64,000 nucleotides of DNA from Saccharopolyspora dendranthemae (GTDB lineage: Bacteria; Actinomycetota; Actinomycetes; Mycobacteriales; Pseudonocardiaceae): positions 558,001 through 622,000 of the forward strand of contig NZ_VIWX01000002.1 of the NCBI RefSeq assembly GCF_007829955.1, written 5' to 3'. The stretch's first letter is position 1, and each line of letters begins with the position of its first letter. This document shows positions 1-27,687 of this stretch, piece after piece. The translations under genes and the position numbers were made by a program. The notes beneath the pieces are model-generated. The model was not told where the DNA came from, made no database searches, and was given only the letters and a program-made list of their open reading frames with translations.

Positions 1-489
1 ATCGGCGCCGTCGACACCTTCGCCATCGGCGGCGGCATGCAACTCCTGCTCGTCCTCGACCACGTGATCGCGGCGGAGGACTCGTTCGTCAGCCTGCCTG
101 CCGCCGAGGAGGGCATCGTGCCCGGTCTCGGCAACCTGCGGCTCACCCGGCACACCGGCGCGCGCCTGGCCCGCCAGGTGCTGCTCGGCGGGCGGAGGAT
201 CGCGGCGGCGGACCCCGAGGCGCGGTTCGTCTGCGACGAGATCGTCGCGCCCGAAGGCGTGGATGAGGCCGTCGACCGCGCCGCGGAAGCCCTCTCCGCA
301 CCGGCCGTCGCGGCCAACCGGCACATGCTCGCCGTCGCGGAGGAACCCCTCGACCTGTTCCGCGACTACCTCGCGGAATTCGCCGTGGCGCAGGCCGAAC
401 GCGCCTACGCCCCGGACGTGCTGGAGAAGGTCGAACGCAGGTGGCGGGAACGGGAGCGGCGTCGCGCCGCGGAACGGAGCGCATCATGA
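1..489 (+). CDS. dpgC: DpgC-type 3,5-dihydroxyphenylacetyl-CoA dioxygenase, 3' part only
   Basis: The frame is open from base 1, so only the last 162 residues are present and the start lies left of the window. DpgC is a cofactor-independent oxygenase of the crotonase superfamily. It converts 3,5-dihydroxyphenylacetyl-CoA to 3,5-dihydroxyphenylglyoxylate on the way to 3,5-dihydroxyphenylglycine (Dpg). The visible part has the crotonase-like AIGGG turn, the EEGIVPG segment, the NLRL helix and the C-terminal EFAVAQAERAY/ERRW tail typical of DpgC rather than of a plain enoyl-CoA hydratase. Its stop overlaps the start of the next gene (ATGA), so the two are translationally coupled. dpgA and dpgB are expected just upstream. 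Identification is from remembered family sequences. Confidence 0.88.
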   Translation: MGAVDTFAIGGGMQLLLVLDHVIAAEDSFVSLPAAEEGIVPGLGNLRLTRHTGARLARQVLLGGRRIAAADPEARFVCDEIVAPEGVDEAVDRAAEALSAPAVAANRHMLAVAEEPLDLFRDYLAEFAVAQAERAYAPDVLEKVERRWRERERRRAAERSAS

Positions 490-1793
490 CCGGCACACCC
501 GACCTGCACGCCGACGACCTGCACCGTTCCGCGCAGGATCCGGCGCTCGCCGCGATCGGCTTCCTCAACGAGGTGATGAGCCGGTATCCCGAGGCCATCT
601 CCTTCGCTCCCGGTGCCCCGCACCCGGAATTCATGCGCGACATCGACACCCGCGCGCTGACCGACCGGTTCGTCGCCCACCTCGTCGACGAGCGCGGTTT
701 CGCCCCGGACAGCGCGCAGCGCGCGCTCTACGAGTACGGGCCGGCGCAGGGCCTGATCAACGGTCTCGTCGCCGAGGCGCTCGGCGCCGACCAGGGCATC
801 CGCGCCGACCCCCGCGAGATCGTCATCACCGTCGGCGCCCAGGAGGCGTTGCTGCTGACGCTGCGCGCGCTGTTCCGGCACTCCGGCGGGGACGACCTGA
901 TCGCGATCGCCGATCCCTGCTACGCGGGCATCATCGGCACCGCCCGGCTGCTCGACATCCCCGTCGTCCCCCTCCGCGAAGGGGAGGCCGGACTCGACGT
1001 CGATCACCTCGCCGCCCAGTGCCGCGAGGCCCGTGAGCAGGGACGACGGATCCGGGCCTGCTACGTCGCCCCCGACTTCTCCAACCCCGGCGGCGCCCGC
1101 ATGCCGCTCGCTTCCCGGCACGAGTTGCTCGACCTGGCGGAGCGGGAGGACCTGCTGCTCATCGAGGACAACGCGTACGGGTTCACCGCGACGGAGGACG
1201 ACGGCCTGCCCGGTCTCAAGGCGTTGGACTCCCGTCGTCGCGTCGTGCACGTCGGCACGTTCGCGAAGGTGGGCTTCCCCGGCGCCCGCGTCGGTTACGC
1301 CGTCGCCGACCAGCGCGTCCAGCACGGTGACGGCGAACGGACGCTGGCCGAGGAGTTGGCCGTCCTCAAGACCATGACCACCGTCAACACCCCGCCGCTG
1401 GCCCAGGCGGTCGTCGGCGGACTGCTGCTGGACCACGGGCGTTCGCTGGCCGAGCTCGGACGCAGCAAGGCGCAGCGCTACCGGCGCAACCTCCAGTGCC
1501 TGCTGGACGCGCTGGACCGGCACCTCGGCGACGACCTGCCACCCGGCATCACCTGGCAGCGGCCCGCCGGTGGCTTTTTCGTCCGCATCGACATCCCGGT
1601 CGCCGCGGACCTCGCGCTGCTGGAGCTCTCGGCCGCCGAGTACGGCGTGCTGTGGACGCCGATGGGCCAGTTCTCCCTCACCGACCGCTGCGATCGGCAA
1701 CTCCGGCTCTCGTGCAGCTACCTCGACCCCGACCAGATCGAGCAGGGCGTCAAGCGGCTCGCGACCTTCCTCCGCGAGGAGGCCGCGGCATGA
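486..1793 (+). CDS. hpgT: HpgT-type arylglycine aminotransferase (PLP fold type I)
   Basis: 435 residues; the ATG overlaps the dpgC stop. HpgT enzymes transaminate 4-hydroxy- or 3,5-dihydroxyphenylglyoxylate to the L-arylglycine, using PLP. The protein shows the class I/II aminotransferase pattern: SFAPGAPHP near the N-terminus, YGPAQGL before residue 90, the APDFSNPGG loop, IEDNAYG, and the PLP lysine in TFAKVGFPGAR (Lys261). The TVNTPPLAQAV segment is also typical of HpgT. Together with dpgC it supplies Dpg (or Hpg) to the NRPS downstream. No hydroxymandelate synthase or oxidase (Hpg route) is visible, so Dpg is the better supported product. Confidence 0.88.
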   Translation: MTGTPDLHADDLHRSAQDPALAAIGFLNEVMSRYPEAISFAPGAPHPEFMRDIDTRALTDRFVAHLVDERGFAPDSAQRALYEYGPAQGLINGLVAEALGADQGIRADPREIVITVGAQEALLLTLRALFRHSGGDDLIAIADPCYAGIIGTARLLDIPVVPLREGEAGLDVDHLAAQCREAREQGRRIRACYVAPDFSNPGGARMPLASRHELLDLAEREDLLLIEDNAYGFTATEDDGLPGLKALDSRRRVVHVGTFAKVGFPGARVGYAVADQRVQHGDGERTLAEELAVLKTMTTVNTPPLAQAVVGGLLLDHGRSLAELGRSKAQRYRRNLQCLLDALDRHLGDDLPPGITWQRPAGGFFVRIDIPVAADLALLELSAAEYGVLWTPMGQFSLTDRCDRQLRLSCSYLDPDQIEQGVKRLATFLREEAAA

Positions 1794-1836
1794 CCCGGCT
1801 CGACATCCCCAGGACCGTCGCGAAAGGACACCGCCG

Positions 1837-2985
1837 ATGCGCCTGAACTGCTACGACGACTTCACACCGCTGAAAGAGATCGTCGTCGGCTCCGCGGAGG
1901 GCTACCTCGACCGCGTGCGGGACATGTCCTTCGACATGTTCATCAGCGACAACATCTCCGGCGCCCGCGGCTACTACCCCTCGCTGTCCACCTGGAGGGA
2001 CAGCGAGGAACGTCGTGAGCGCAACACCCCGCACCGGCTGGCGATGAAGGAGCGGTTCCTCGCCGAACTCGTCGAAGACGTCGAGGGCGTCGCCGACCAG
2101 CTGGCCGCGCTCGGCGTCACCGTGCACCGCCCGCTGCGGCTGGACCCCGGCCGCACCCAGGTCGCCACCCCCGCCTTCGAGGCCACGGTCACGCCGCCGC
2201 TCAACATCCGCGACAACACGCTGATCCTCGGCGACGAGATCGTCGAGTGCCCGCCGATGCTGCGCGACCGGTACTTCGAGACGCAGTTCCTCAAACCGGT
2301 CTTCCAGGAGTACTTCCGGCAGGGCGCCCGCTGGACGACCATGCCGCGGCCCATGATGACCGACCACTCCTTCGACCCGGAGAACGTGGCCCACGCCGCC
2401 CCGAACATCGAAGTCCCGCTCGATCCGCAGGACTCGGCCTACGACGTCGGCGCGGAGCTGATGATCGACGGCGCCAACTGCCTCCGCCTCGGCCGCGACC
2501 TGATCGTCAACGTGTCCAACGCCAACCACGCGCTCGCCTACGAGTGGCTGGAACGGCACCTGCGCGGGCGATTCCGGGTGCACCGCATGGACAAGCTCAC
2601 CCAGAGCCACATCGACAGCGTCGTCGTCCCGCTGCGTCCCGGCACCCTGCTGCTGCGCGACCCCGGCGTCGCCGACTACCTGCCGGAAGCCCTGCGGAGC
2701 TGGGACATCATCGTGCCGCCGGCGCCCGGCATCGACGACTACCCGCAGTACGAGAACGGCGACCCGATCCCGGCCAGCCCGTACATCGACCTCAACGTGC
2801 TGTCCGTCGACGAGAACACGGTTCTGGTCAACGACGCGTGCAAGACGCTCATCACCACCTTGGAAGAGCACGGCTTCGACGCGGTGCCGATCCGGCACCG
2901 GCACCGGCGGCTCTTCGGCGGGGGTTTCCACTGCTTCACCTTGGACACCGTGCGCACCGGCGGTGCCGAGGACTACCTCGGCTGA
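1837..2985 (+). CDS. L-arginine:X amidinotransferase
   Basis: 382 residues, the usual length for the glycine/inosamine amidinotransferase family. These enzymes move the amidino group of arginine to an acceptor amine (glycine, lysine, inosamine) through a covalent amidino-cysteine. The catalytic triad can be placed by comparison with human AGAT: Asp211 in [12 protein letters not shown], His258 in SHIDSVV and Cys366 in [10 protein letters not shown]. The ATG follows an AAAGGA Shine-Dalgarno and lies 43 bp after hpgT. Its place between Dpg genes and the NRPS suggests it makes a guanidino building block or starter (for example homoarginine or a guanidino acid). The acceptor cannot be read from the sequence. 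Confidence 0.85.
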   Translation: MRLNCYDDFTPLKEIVVGSAEGYLDRVRDMSFDMFISDNISGARGYYPSLSTWRDSEERRERNTPHRLAMKERFLAELVEDVEGVADQLAALGVTVHRPLRLDPGRTQVATPAFEATVTPPLNIRDNTLILGDEIVECPPMLRDRYFETQFLKPVFQEYFRQGARWTTMPRPMMTDHSFDPENVAHAAPNIEVPLDPQDSAYDVGAELMIDGANCLRLGRDLIVNVSNANHALAYEWLERHLRGRFRVHRMDKLTQSHIDSVVVPLRPGTLLLRDPGVADYLPEALRSWDIIVPPAPGIDDYPQYENGDPIPASPYIDLNVLSVDENTVLVNDACKTLITTLEEHGFDAVPIRHRHRRLFGGGFHCFTLDTVRTGGAEDYLG

Positions 2986-3028
2986 TCCAGCGCGAATCGG
3001 GCCGACCAGCACAAACCAAGGAGTGTCC

Positions 3029-21616
<18,588 letters not shown>

Positions 21617-21645
21617 CAGCGACCGAGCGAGGAAGAGGAGAACCC

Positions 21646-24600
21646 ATGCGGGACACAGCATCCGGCGCCGAATTGGCCCGCTCCTGCGGCACCGAAGAGG
21701 AAGCGGTGCTGCGCGCCGCGCGGCTGAAGGTGGCGTCGGTGGTCGTGGGAGCGCCGGTGCTGCCGTCCGAGGCGACGTGGCGCGATCTGGTCCTGCGGGT
21801 GTCCACAGCAGACGGACGGATCGCGGCCGACGAGGCGTGGGACGGTGCCGTTGCGCAACCGCACATCGCCGCGGACCGCCTCGAGCACTACGTCCGACGC
21901 GCCGAGCGGCTCGCGATCGACGGTCCCGACGCGCCGCACACGCGGGAAGGGCTGCTCTCCGAGGCGGAGGCCGAGGAGGTCATCGCCGCCGGCTCCGGTC
22001 CCGTCAGACCGTTGCCGGGGCGTCGTCTCCACGAACTCTTCGAGGAGCGCGTCCGGCTCCACCCCGACGCGGTCGCCGTCGTGCACGGCGCGGCCACCCT
22101 GACCTACCGCGAGGTCAACGAGAACGCCAACGCGATCGCCTGGGCGCTGCACCGGCAGGGGCTGCGCGCGGAGGACGTGGTCGCCGTCGTCACCGAGCGC
22201 ACCCCGGAGTGGCTGGCCGCCGTGCTCGCCGTGTTCAAGGCGGGCGGCTGCTACCTGCCCCTCGAACCGCACTTCCCCAGCGGGCGCATGGCGAGGACTC
22301 TCACCCGCGCGGAGTGCCGCTGGGTGCTCGCCGAGCGCGAGGTGCCGCCGCTGGACGAGGCGCTCGCCGACCGCGACGCGGTCCGCCGCGTGGACGTGCG
22401 CGAGGTGATCGACGGCGACGGGCCCCGCCACGACCCGGCGATCCCCGTCGCCGGTGACCAACTGGCGTATGTCTACTTCACCTCGGGCTCCACCGGGGAG
22501 CCCAAGGGCGCGCTGTGCGAGCACGACGGCTTCCTCAACCACGTCTACGCCAAGATCGAGGACCTCGGCATGCGGGAAGGCGACACCGTCGCGCAGACCG
22601 CACCGCAGTGCTTCGACATCTCCCTGTGGCAACTGGTCGCGCCGCTGCTGCTGGGCGGTCGTGCCCTCCTGGTCGAGCAGGAGGCCGTGGTCGACGTGCA
22701 CCGGTTCGTCGACCTGCTGGCCCGGCAGCGCGTCGAGGTGGCGCAGCTGGTGCCGACCTACCTCGAACTCCTGCTCGCGGAGCGGCCCGACGCCGCGGCC
22801 GCGTTGCCGGACCTGCGGGTCATGGCCGTCACCGGGGAGGCGTTGAAGAAGGAGCTGGTGCGCCGCTGGTTCGGCGTCTTCCCCGGCGTCCCACTGGTCA
22901 ACTGCTACGGGCTCACCGAGGTCAGCGACGACTCCAACCACGGTGTCATGCGCGCGCTTCCCGGGCACCGGTCGATCCCGCTCGGCGACACCATCCGCAA
23001 CTGCCGCGTGCACGTGGTGGACGAGCAGCTGCACCTCGTGCCCATCGGGGCACCGGGCGAGATCGTGATGGCCGGGGTGTGCGTGGGCCGCGGCTACCTG
23101 AACGACCCCGACCGCACGGCCGCCGTCTACGGGCACGACCCGTACCGCCCCGGCGACCGCCTCTACCGCTCCGGTGACTTCGGCCGCCGGTTGCCCTCCG
23201 GCGACTTCGAGTACCTGGGGCGGCGCGACTCCCAGGTGAAGATCAGCGGGTTCCGCATCGAGATCGGCGAGATCGAGGACCGGCTGCTGCAGGTGCCCGG
23301 CGTGCTGTCCGGCGCGGTCGTCGTCGCCGGAACGCAGGACGATCCCCAGCTCGTCGCCTACTACACCGGCGACGACGCCCCCGACGGCCCGGGCGTGGCA
23401 CGGTCTTTGGGCACCGCCCTGCCCGACTACATGGTGCCGCCCCGGCTGTACCGCGTCGACGAACTCCCCCTGAACGGCAACGGGAAGATCGACAAGATCG
23501 TCCTCGCCGCCCGCGCCAGCGACACCGAGGGCGCCGACGAGGCCGGTCCTGCACCGGAGCTCGTCACGGACACCGAACGGCGCGTCGCCGCCCTGTGGTC
23601 GGGCCTGCTGCACGTGCCCGTGGAGCGCATCGGCAGGGAGTCCCGCTTCGCCGAACTCGGCGGCACCTCGTTGTCGGCGATCCGGCTGTCGATGGCGCTC
23701 GACCGCGTGGTGAGCGTCGCCGACCTCAAGGACACCCCCACGGTCGCCGACGTCGCGGCCCTCGTCGACCGCAAGTCGGAGACGGGCGCGGGAGTCCCCA
23801 CACCCGCAGTGCCGCAGGACACTCGACCTCGGGTCGTCTCGACCGAGCCCGAACCGCTTCGCGTGCTCGACACCGGTGACGGCCCGGATCCCGCGGGGCG
23901 CGCCGCGACGGCGCGTGCTGCGGGGCGCGCCGCGCTCGCCGAGTCCGGTGCCGTCCTGCTGCGCGGCCTCGACGTCCGCACGCCCGCCGACGTGGCCGAC
24001 GTCGCCGCCGCGCTGGGGATCGAGGCGATGCCGGAACGCGAGAGCTTCGCGCCCCGCACCGCCTACCCGCGCGAGGTCTACTCCGGCAGCCATTGGCCCG
24101 CCGACGAGCCGATGTGCATGCACCACGAGCTGAGCTATGCCGACACCGTCCCCGGCACCCTCGTGTTCGGCTGCCTCACCGCCCCCGGCAGCGGCGGCCG
24201 CACCACCGTCGCCGACTCCCAGCGCGTCCTCGACGCCCTGCCGTCCGAGCTCGTCGCCCCGTTCGAGCGCCACGGCTGGCTGCTGCGCCGGGCGTACCAC
24301 GACGTGGGAGTCGCCTGGCCCGACGCGTTCGGCACGAGCGACCGTTCGGCGGTCGACGCCTACTGCGCCGCCGCCGGCATCGAGAACACCTGGCTGTCCG
24401 AGGACCGGCTCGTCACCCGGCAGCACCGCGCCGCCGTCGTGCGCCACCCGCACACCGGAGAACGCTGCTGGTTCAACCAGATCGCCTTCCTCAACGGGCT
24501 CACCGTGGACCCGGCCGTGCGCGAATACCTCACGGACGTCTACGGCCCCGGCGGGCTGCCCTTCGACACCGCCGCCGGTGACGGCACCCCCGTCACGGCC

Positions 24601-24828
24601 GAGGTGGTGGACGGCATCAACGCCGTCTACGACCGGTTCACCGTCGGCGAGCGATGGCGGGAGGGCGACGTCCTGCTCGTCGACAACATCCGCACGGCGC
24701 ACGCCCGCGAGCCGCACGACGGACGGCGCGACATCGCCGTCGTCCTCGGCGACCCCGTCGCGCTGCCGGGCCACGTGCTGCCGGTCAGCGACGCATCCAT
24801 TCCCGGACGAAAGGCCGATCTCCCATGA
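21646..24828 (+). CDS. Free-standing A-T-TauD/SyrP-like hydroxylase fusion
   Basis: 1060 residues, [13 protein letters not shown]. Residues 1-125 are an N-terminal extension I do not recognise. The A domain spans about 126-615 ([32 protein letters not shown]), the T domain about 643-710 with Ser675 in LGGTS, and a TauD/TfdA-type Fe(II)/2-oxoglutarate oxygenase about 739-1045. The iron ligands are His-x-Glu in MHHELSYAD and the distal His in NIRTAHAREP. SyrP-like domains of this type beta-hydroxylate carrier-bound amino acids. The pocket reads DIWQATCDDK; two aspartates at positions 330/331 suggest a cationic substrate, which would fit a guanidino amino acid. As the only free-standing A-T protein beside an A-less module, it is the likely trans supplier of module 3. 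Confidence 0.9.
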   Translation: MRDTASGAELARSCGTEEEAVLRAARLKVASVVVGAPVLPSEATWRDLVLRVSTADGRIAADEAWDGAVAQPHIAADRLEHYVRRAERLAIDGPDAPHTREGLLSEAEAEEVIAAGSGPVRPLPGRRLHELFEERVRLHPDAVAVVHGAATLTYREVNENANAIAWALHRQGLRAEDVVAVVTERTPEWLAAVLAVFKAGGCYLPLEPHFPSGRMARTLTRAECRWVLAEREVPPLDEALADRDAVRRVDVREVIDGDGPRHDPAIPVAGDQLAYVYFTSGSTGEPKGALCEHDGFLNHVYAKIEDLGMREGDTVAQTAPQCFDISLWQLVAPLLLGGRALLVEQEAVVDVHRFVDLLARQRVEVAQLVPTYLELLLAERPDAAAALPDLRVMAVTGEALKKELVRRWFGVFPGVPLVNCYGLTEVSDDSNHGVMRALPGHRSIPLGDTIRNCRVHVVDEQLHLVPIGAPGEIVMAGVCVGRGYLNDPDRTAAVYGHDPYRPGDRLYRSGDFGRRLPSGDFEYLGRRDSQVKISGFRIEIGEIEDRLLQVPGVLSGAVVVAGTQDDPQLVAYYTGDDAPDGPGVARSLGTALPDYMVPPRLYRVDELPLNGNGKIDKIVLAARASDTEGADEAGPAPELVTDTERRVAALWSGLLHVPVERIGRESRFAELGGTSLSAIRLSMALDRVVSVADLKDTPTVADVAALVDRKSETGAGVPTPAVPQDTRPRVVSTEPEPLRVLDTGDGPDPAGRAATARAAGRAALAESGAVLLRGLDVRTPADVADVAAALGIEAMPERESFAPRTAYPREVYSGSHWPADEPMCMHHELSYADTVPGTLVFGCLTAPGSGGRTTVADSQRVLDALPSELVAPFERHGWLLRRAYHDVGVAWPDAFGTSDRSAVDAYCAAAGIENTWLSEDRLVTRQHRAAVVRHPHTGERCWFNQIAFLNGLTVDPAVREYLTDVYGPGGLPFDTAAGDGTPVTAEVVDGINAVYDRFTVGERWREGDVLLVDNIRTAHAREPHDGRRDIAVVLGDPVALPGHVLPVSDASIPGRKADLP

Positions 24829-26246
24829 CCCATCCCGCCGAGGAGTACGACGTGCTGGTCGCCGGAGGTGGCCCGGGCGGGGCGTCCGTGGCGACCTTCG
24901 TGGCCATGCAGGGCCACCGGGTCCTGCTGCTGGAGAAGGAGGAGTTCCCCCGCTACCAGATCGGCGAATCCCTGCTGCCGTCCACGGTGCACGGGATCTG
25001 CCGCCTGCTGGGCGTCTCGGAGGAGGTGGAGAACGCGGGGTTCGTGCGCAAGCGCGGGGGCACCTTCGCCTGGGGCTCCGGCGCCGAGCCGTGGTCGTTC
25101 GACTTCGCGCTCTCCAAGAAGTTCGCCGGTCCGACCTCCTACGCGTACCAGGTCGAACGGGCCAAGTTCGACCAGCTGCTGCTGGACAACGCCCGCCGCA
25201 AGGGTGTTGAGGTGCGGGAGCGGTGCGCGGTGGGCGAGGTCATCGAGGAGGACGATCGGGTCCGCGGCGTCCGCTACACCGACTCCGACGGCGTCGAGCG
25301 CACCGCGCGCGCCCGGTACGTCGTGGACGCCACCGGCAACCAGAGCAAGCTCCAGCGGTCCATCGGCGGCCGGCGCCGCTACTCCGAGCACTTCCAGAAC
25401 ATCGCGCTGTTCGGCTACTTCGAGGGCGGAAGGCGGCTGCCCGAGCCCAACAGCGGCAACATCACCTGCGTGGCCTTTCCGTCCGGCTGGTTCTGGTACA
25501 TCCCGCTGAGCGACACGCTCACCTCGGTCGGCGCCGTGGTCCGCAAGGAATGCGCGGACCGGTTGCGCGGCGACCGGGCCGAGGCCCTGTCCGCGATGAT
25601 CGCCGAGTGCCCGATCGTCGCCGAGTACCTCTCCGACGCCGAGCGCGTGACCGAGGGCCGCTACGGCGAGGTGCGCGTCCGCAAGGACTGGTCGTACCTC
25701 CACGACACCTTTTGGCGGCCCGGCATGGTGCTCGTCGGCGACGCCGTGGGCTTCATCGACCCGCTGTTCTCCTCGGGCGTGCACATGTCCACCTACAGCG
25801 CGCTGCTGGCCGCGCGATCCATCAACACGGCGCTCCGCGGAGAACTGGGCGAGCGGGAGTGCTTCGCGGAGTACGAGGCCAGGTACCGCAAGGAGTACCA
25901 GACCTTCCACGACTTCCTGGTCACCTTCTACGACATCAATCGCGACGAGCAGCAGTACTTCGAGGACGCGAAGCGCGTCACGCGGGACACCGCACCCGCC
26001 GCGCAGGCGTTCGTCGGCCTGGTCGGCGGCGGCGCGTCGGACGAGGCGGTGCTGACCGCCGAGTCCTACCGCGACAAGCGCAAGGAGGACTTGCACGAAC
26101 TGTCGCGCGGGGTCCACTGGGAGGGGCACAAGATCCAGCTGCAAGCGGCCTTCGGCGAAGCCGCCGACGACGTTCCGCTCAGCGCCGACGGCCTGATCGC
26201 CGGGCAGGACGGCATGCACTGGGAGCGCAGCGGCGCATCGGTGTAA
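24825..26246 (+). CDS. FADH2-dependent halogenase of the glycopeptide (BhaA/VhaA) type
   Basis: 473 residues; its ATG overlaps the stop of the A-T-TauD gene. It chlorinates an electron-rich aromatic residue using FADH2, O2 and chloride, with reductant from a flavin reductase that is not in the window. Seen: the dinucleotide-binding VAGGGPGGASVA at about 9-22, the IGESLLPS segment, the halogenase signature WFWYIP at 222-227 (WxWxIP), and GDAVGFIDPLFSSGVH. Overall the chain closely resembles the balhimycin-type halogenases, which act on carrier-bound Tyr or Hpg residues. With no hydroxytyrosine genes in view, the likely target is Dpg or Hpg in the NRPS product. Confidence 0.93.
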   Translation: MTHPAEEYDVLVAGGGPGGASVATFVAMQGHRVLLLEKEEFPRYQIGESLLPSTVHGICRLLGVSEEVENAGFVRKRGGTFAWGSGAEPWSFDFALSKKFAGPTSYAYQVERAKFDQLLLDNARRKGVEVRERCAVGEVIEEDDRVRGVRYTDSDGVERTARARYVVDATGNQSKLQRSIGGRRRYSEHFQNIALFGYFEGGRRLPEPNSGNITCVAFPSGWFWYIPLSDTLTSVGAVVRKECADRLRGDRAEALSAMIAECPIVAEYLSDAERVTEGRYGEVRVRKDWSYLHDTFWRPGMVLVGDAVGFIDPLFSSGVHMSTYSALLAARSINTALRGELGERECFAEYEARYRKEYQTFHDFLVTFYDINRDEQQYFEDAKRVTRDTAPAAQAFVGLVGGGASDEAVLTAESYRDKRKEDLHELSRGVHWEGHKIQLQAAFGEAADDVPLSADGLIAGQDGMHWERSGASV

Positions 26247-26330
26247 CGGCGGGCAGCGCGGATGCCGGGCGGCCGAACCGGTTCCTAACGTCGCGCTGAC
26301 GGTGCACATACCCGTGATGGAGGTACCCGC

Positions 26331-27125
26331 ATGGCGTCCCCTGTTCGTTACCGCAAAGACGGGCACGTCGCGCGGGTCACCCTCGACCGCCCGGAGGTGC
26401 TCAACGCGATGGACCTGCGGATGCACGCCGAACTGGGCGAGGTGTGGGACGACGTGGAGGCCGACGACGAGATCCGCGTCGTCGTGCTGGCAGGGGCGGG
26501 TGACCGCGCCTTCTCCGTCGGGCAGGACCTGCGGGAACGGGCTGCGCTCGATGCCGAAGGGGCGCAGCGGACGTCCTTCGGCAGCCGGGGTTTGCCGGGC
26601 TGGCCGCGGTTGACCGAGCGGTTCGACCTCACCAAGCCCGTGGTCGCGGCCGCGCGCGGTTACGCGCTCGGTGGCGGGTTCGAATTGCTGCTCGCGTGCG
26701 ACATCGTGGTCGCGGCCGAGGACGCGGTCTTCGGCTTGCCGGAGGTGCGCCTGGGTCTCGTCCCCGGCGCCGGCGGTGCTTTTCGCTTGGCGCGCCAGCT
26801 GCCGCTGCGGAAGGCGATGGGACATCTCCTGACGGGCAGGAGGATGTCGGCTGCCGAGGCGGCCCGGTTCGGCCTGGTGAACGAGGTGGTACCCGCGGCG
26901 GAGCTGGACGCGTGCGTCGAGGGCTGGGTGGCCGACCTGCTGGCGGCCGCCCCGCTGGCCGTGCGCGCGGTGAAGCAAGCCGTGCTGCGGTCGGTGGACA
27001 TGCCGATCGAGGACGCCTTCGCCGCGGAGTACCCGGAGGAGTCCCGCAGGCGGGCGAGCCACGACGCGGTGGAGGGGCCGCGCGCGTTCGCGGAGAAGCG
27101 TGACCCCGCGTGGCGTGGTCGCTAG
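26331..27125 (+). CDS. dpgD: DpgD-type enoyl-CoA hydratase/isomerase
   Basis: 264 residues, GGAGG eight bases before ATG. A crotonase-fold protein that assists DpgA/DpgB in forming 3,5-dihydroxyphenylacetyl-CoA from four malonyl-CoA. Seen: [11 protein letters not shown], the oxyanion-hole segment [23 protein letters not shown] and the [13 protein letters not shown] loop with the usual acidic residue. It resembles DpgD of glycopeptide clusters strongly over its whole length. In those clusters dpgA-D are adjacent; here dpgD sits 24 kb from dpgC, after the halogenase. It ends the visible biosynthetic operon. A primary-metabolism enoyl-CoA hydratase is the alternative, less likely given the context. 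Confidence 0.82.
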   Translation: MASPVRYRKDGHVARVTLDRPEVLNAMDLRMHAELGEVWDDVEADDEIRVVVLAGAGDRAFSVGQDLRERAALDAEGAQRTSFGSRGLPGWPRLTERFDLTKPVVAAARGYALGGGFELLLACDIVVAAEDAVFGLPEVRLGLVPGAGGAFRLARQLPLRKAMGHLLTGRRMSAAEAARFGLVNEVVPAAELDACVEGWVADLLAAAPLAVRAVKQAVLRSVDMPIEDAFAAEYPEESRRRASHDAVEGPRAFAEKRDPAWRGR

Positions 27126-27343
27126 CGGACCTCCGTGCTGTCGACGACGCCGTGAGCGCCGATTCCGGTCTTCTCGGATTCCCCTGTATCACATCGCAAG
27201 ACGCCAATTCGGAAGTCGTGTTCTGCGGCACGCCGATTCGTGCGCATGCAGATGGCTTTTCTCCCGTAGCGGGATTGTGAATTTCGACATCCGGATTGAT
27301 CTCATCTCCAGCGTCGATTCCGAGGAACGGTGAATCAGTTTAT

Positions 27344-27359
27344 CGTGCGCGCTCGCACG
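27344..27359 (+). terminator. Possible terminator of the NRPS operon
   Basis: CGTGCG-CGCT-CGCACG, a perfect 6-bp stem with a 4-base loop, 219 bp after dpgD. The flanking TTTATC and GGTCTTTT are only weakly T-rich. It could equally be an operator. Confidence 0.35.
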
Positions 27360-27428
27360 CTACCTGCGCTGGTCTTTTGGGTCAAGATGGCGAAGTTTAA
27401 CGTTTGATCAGATTCGGGCGAATCGGCC

Positions 27429-27447
27429 CGATCACTGTGGGTGATCG
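27429..27447. promoter_or_regulatory. Palindromic candidate operator upstream of the LuxR regulator
   Basis: CGATCAC-TGTGG-GTGATCG: perfect 7-bp arms around a 5-base spacer, 241 bp before the regulator start and next to the TTGACT at 27505. The size suits a dimeric DNA-binding protein, but which protein is unknown. Confidence 0.35.
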
Positions 27448-27687
27448 AGTGTGTGCAATCTCGGTTAGCTCCTTTTCTTCAATGAAACTACTAGTCTTGC
27501 GGCGTTGACTCGGCCAGCGGTTGCGGGTTCTATCTGCTTGTCATCTACAAATCGTCCTGTCTTCGGTGAGACCTCTCAAATCAGCTTGAATCCGCTCAGC
27601 TGGGCGTGAAAGAGGCGTAGGTATGGCGTGGTGTCCTGAAAGATCGCTCGGCTTCCTGGTTCCGCCTTCCGGCTGTGCTCCCGAGAG

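Larger units (their letters stand above)
27126..27687. other. 562-bp noncoding, low-GC regulatory gap
   Basis: No credible gene on either strand. Between about 27.15 and 27.56 kb the base composition falls to roughly half G+C by eye, against about 70% around it. It holds two short inverted repeats (listed separately) and a TTGACT at 27505-27510 that could be a -35 element for the regulator gene, although no convincing -10 was found at normal spacing. It separates the biosynthetic operon from the pathway regulator and most likely contains the regulator's promoter and the operon's terminator. Confidence 0.55.

Noticed and set aside
27100..27333. A 77-codon frame at the end of dpgD
   Set aside because: It starts inside dpgD, has no ribosome binding site and no likeness to known proteins; it crosses into the low-GC gap.
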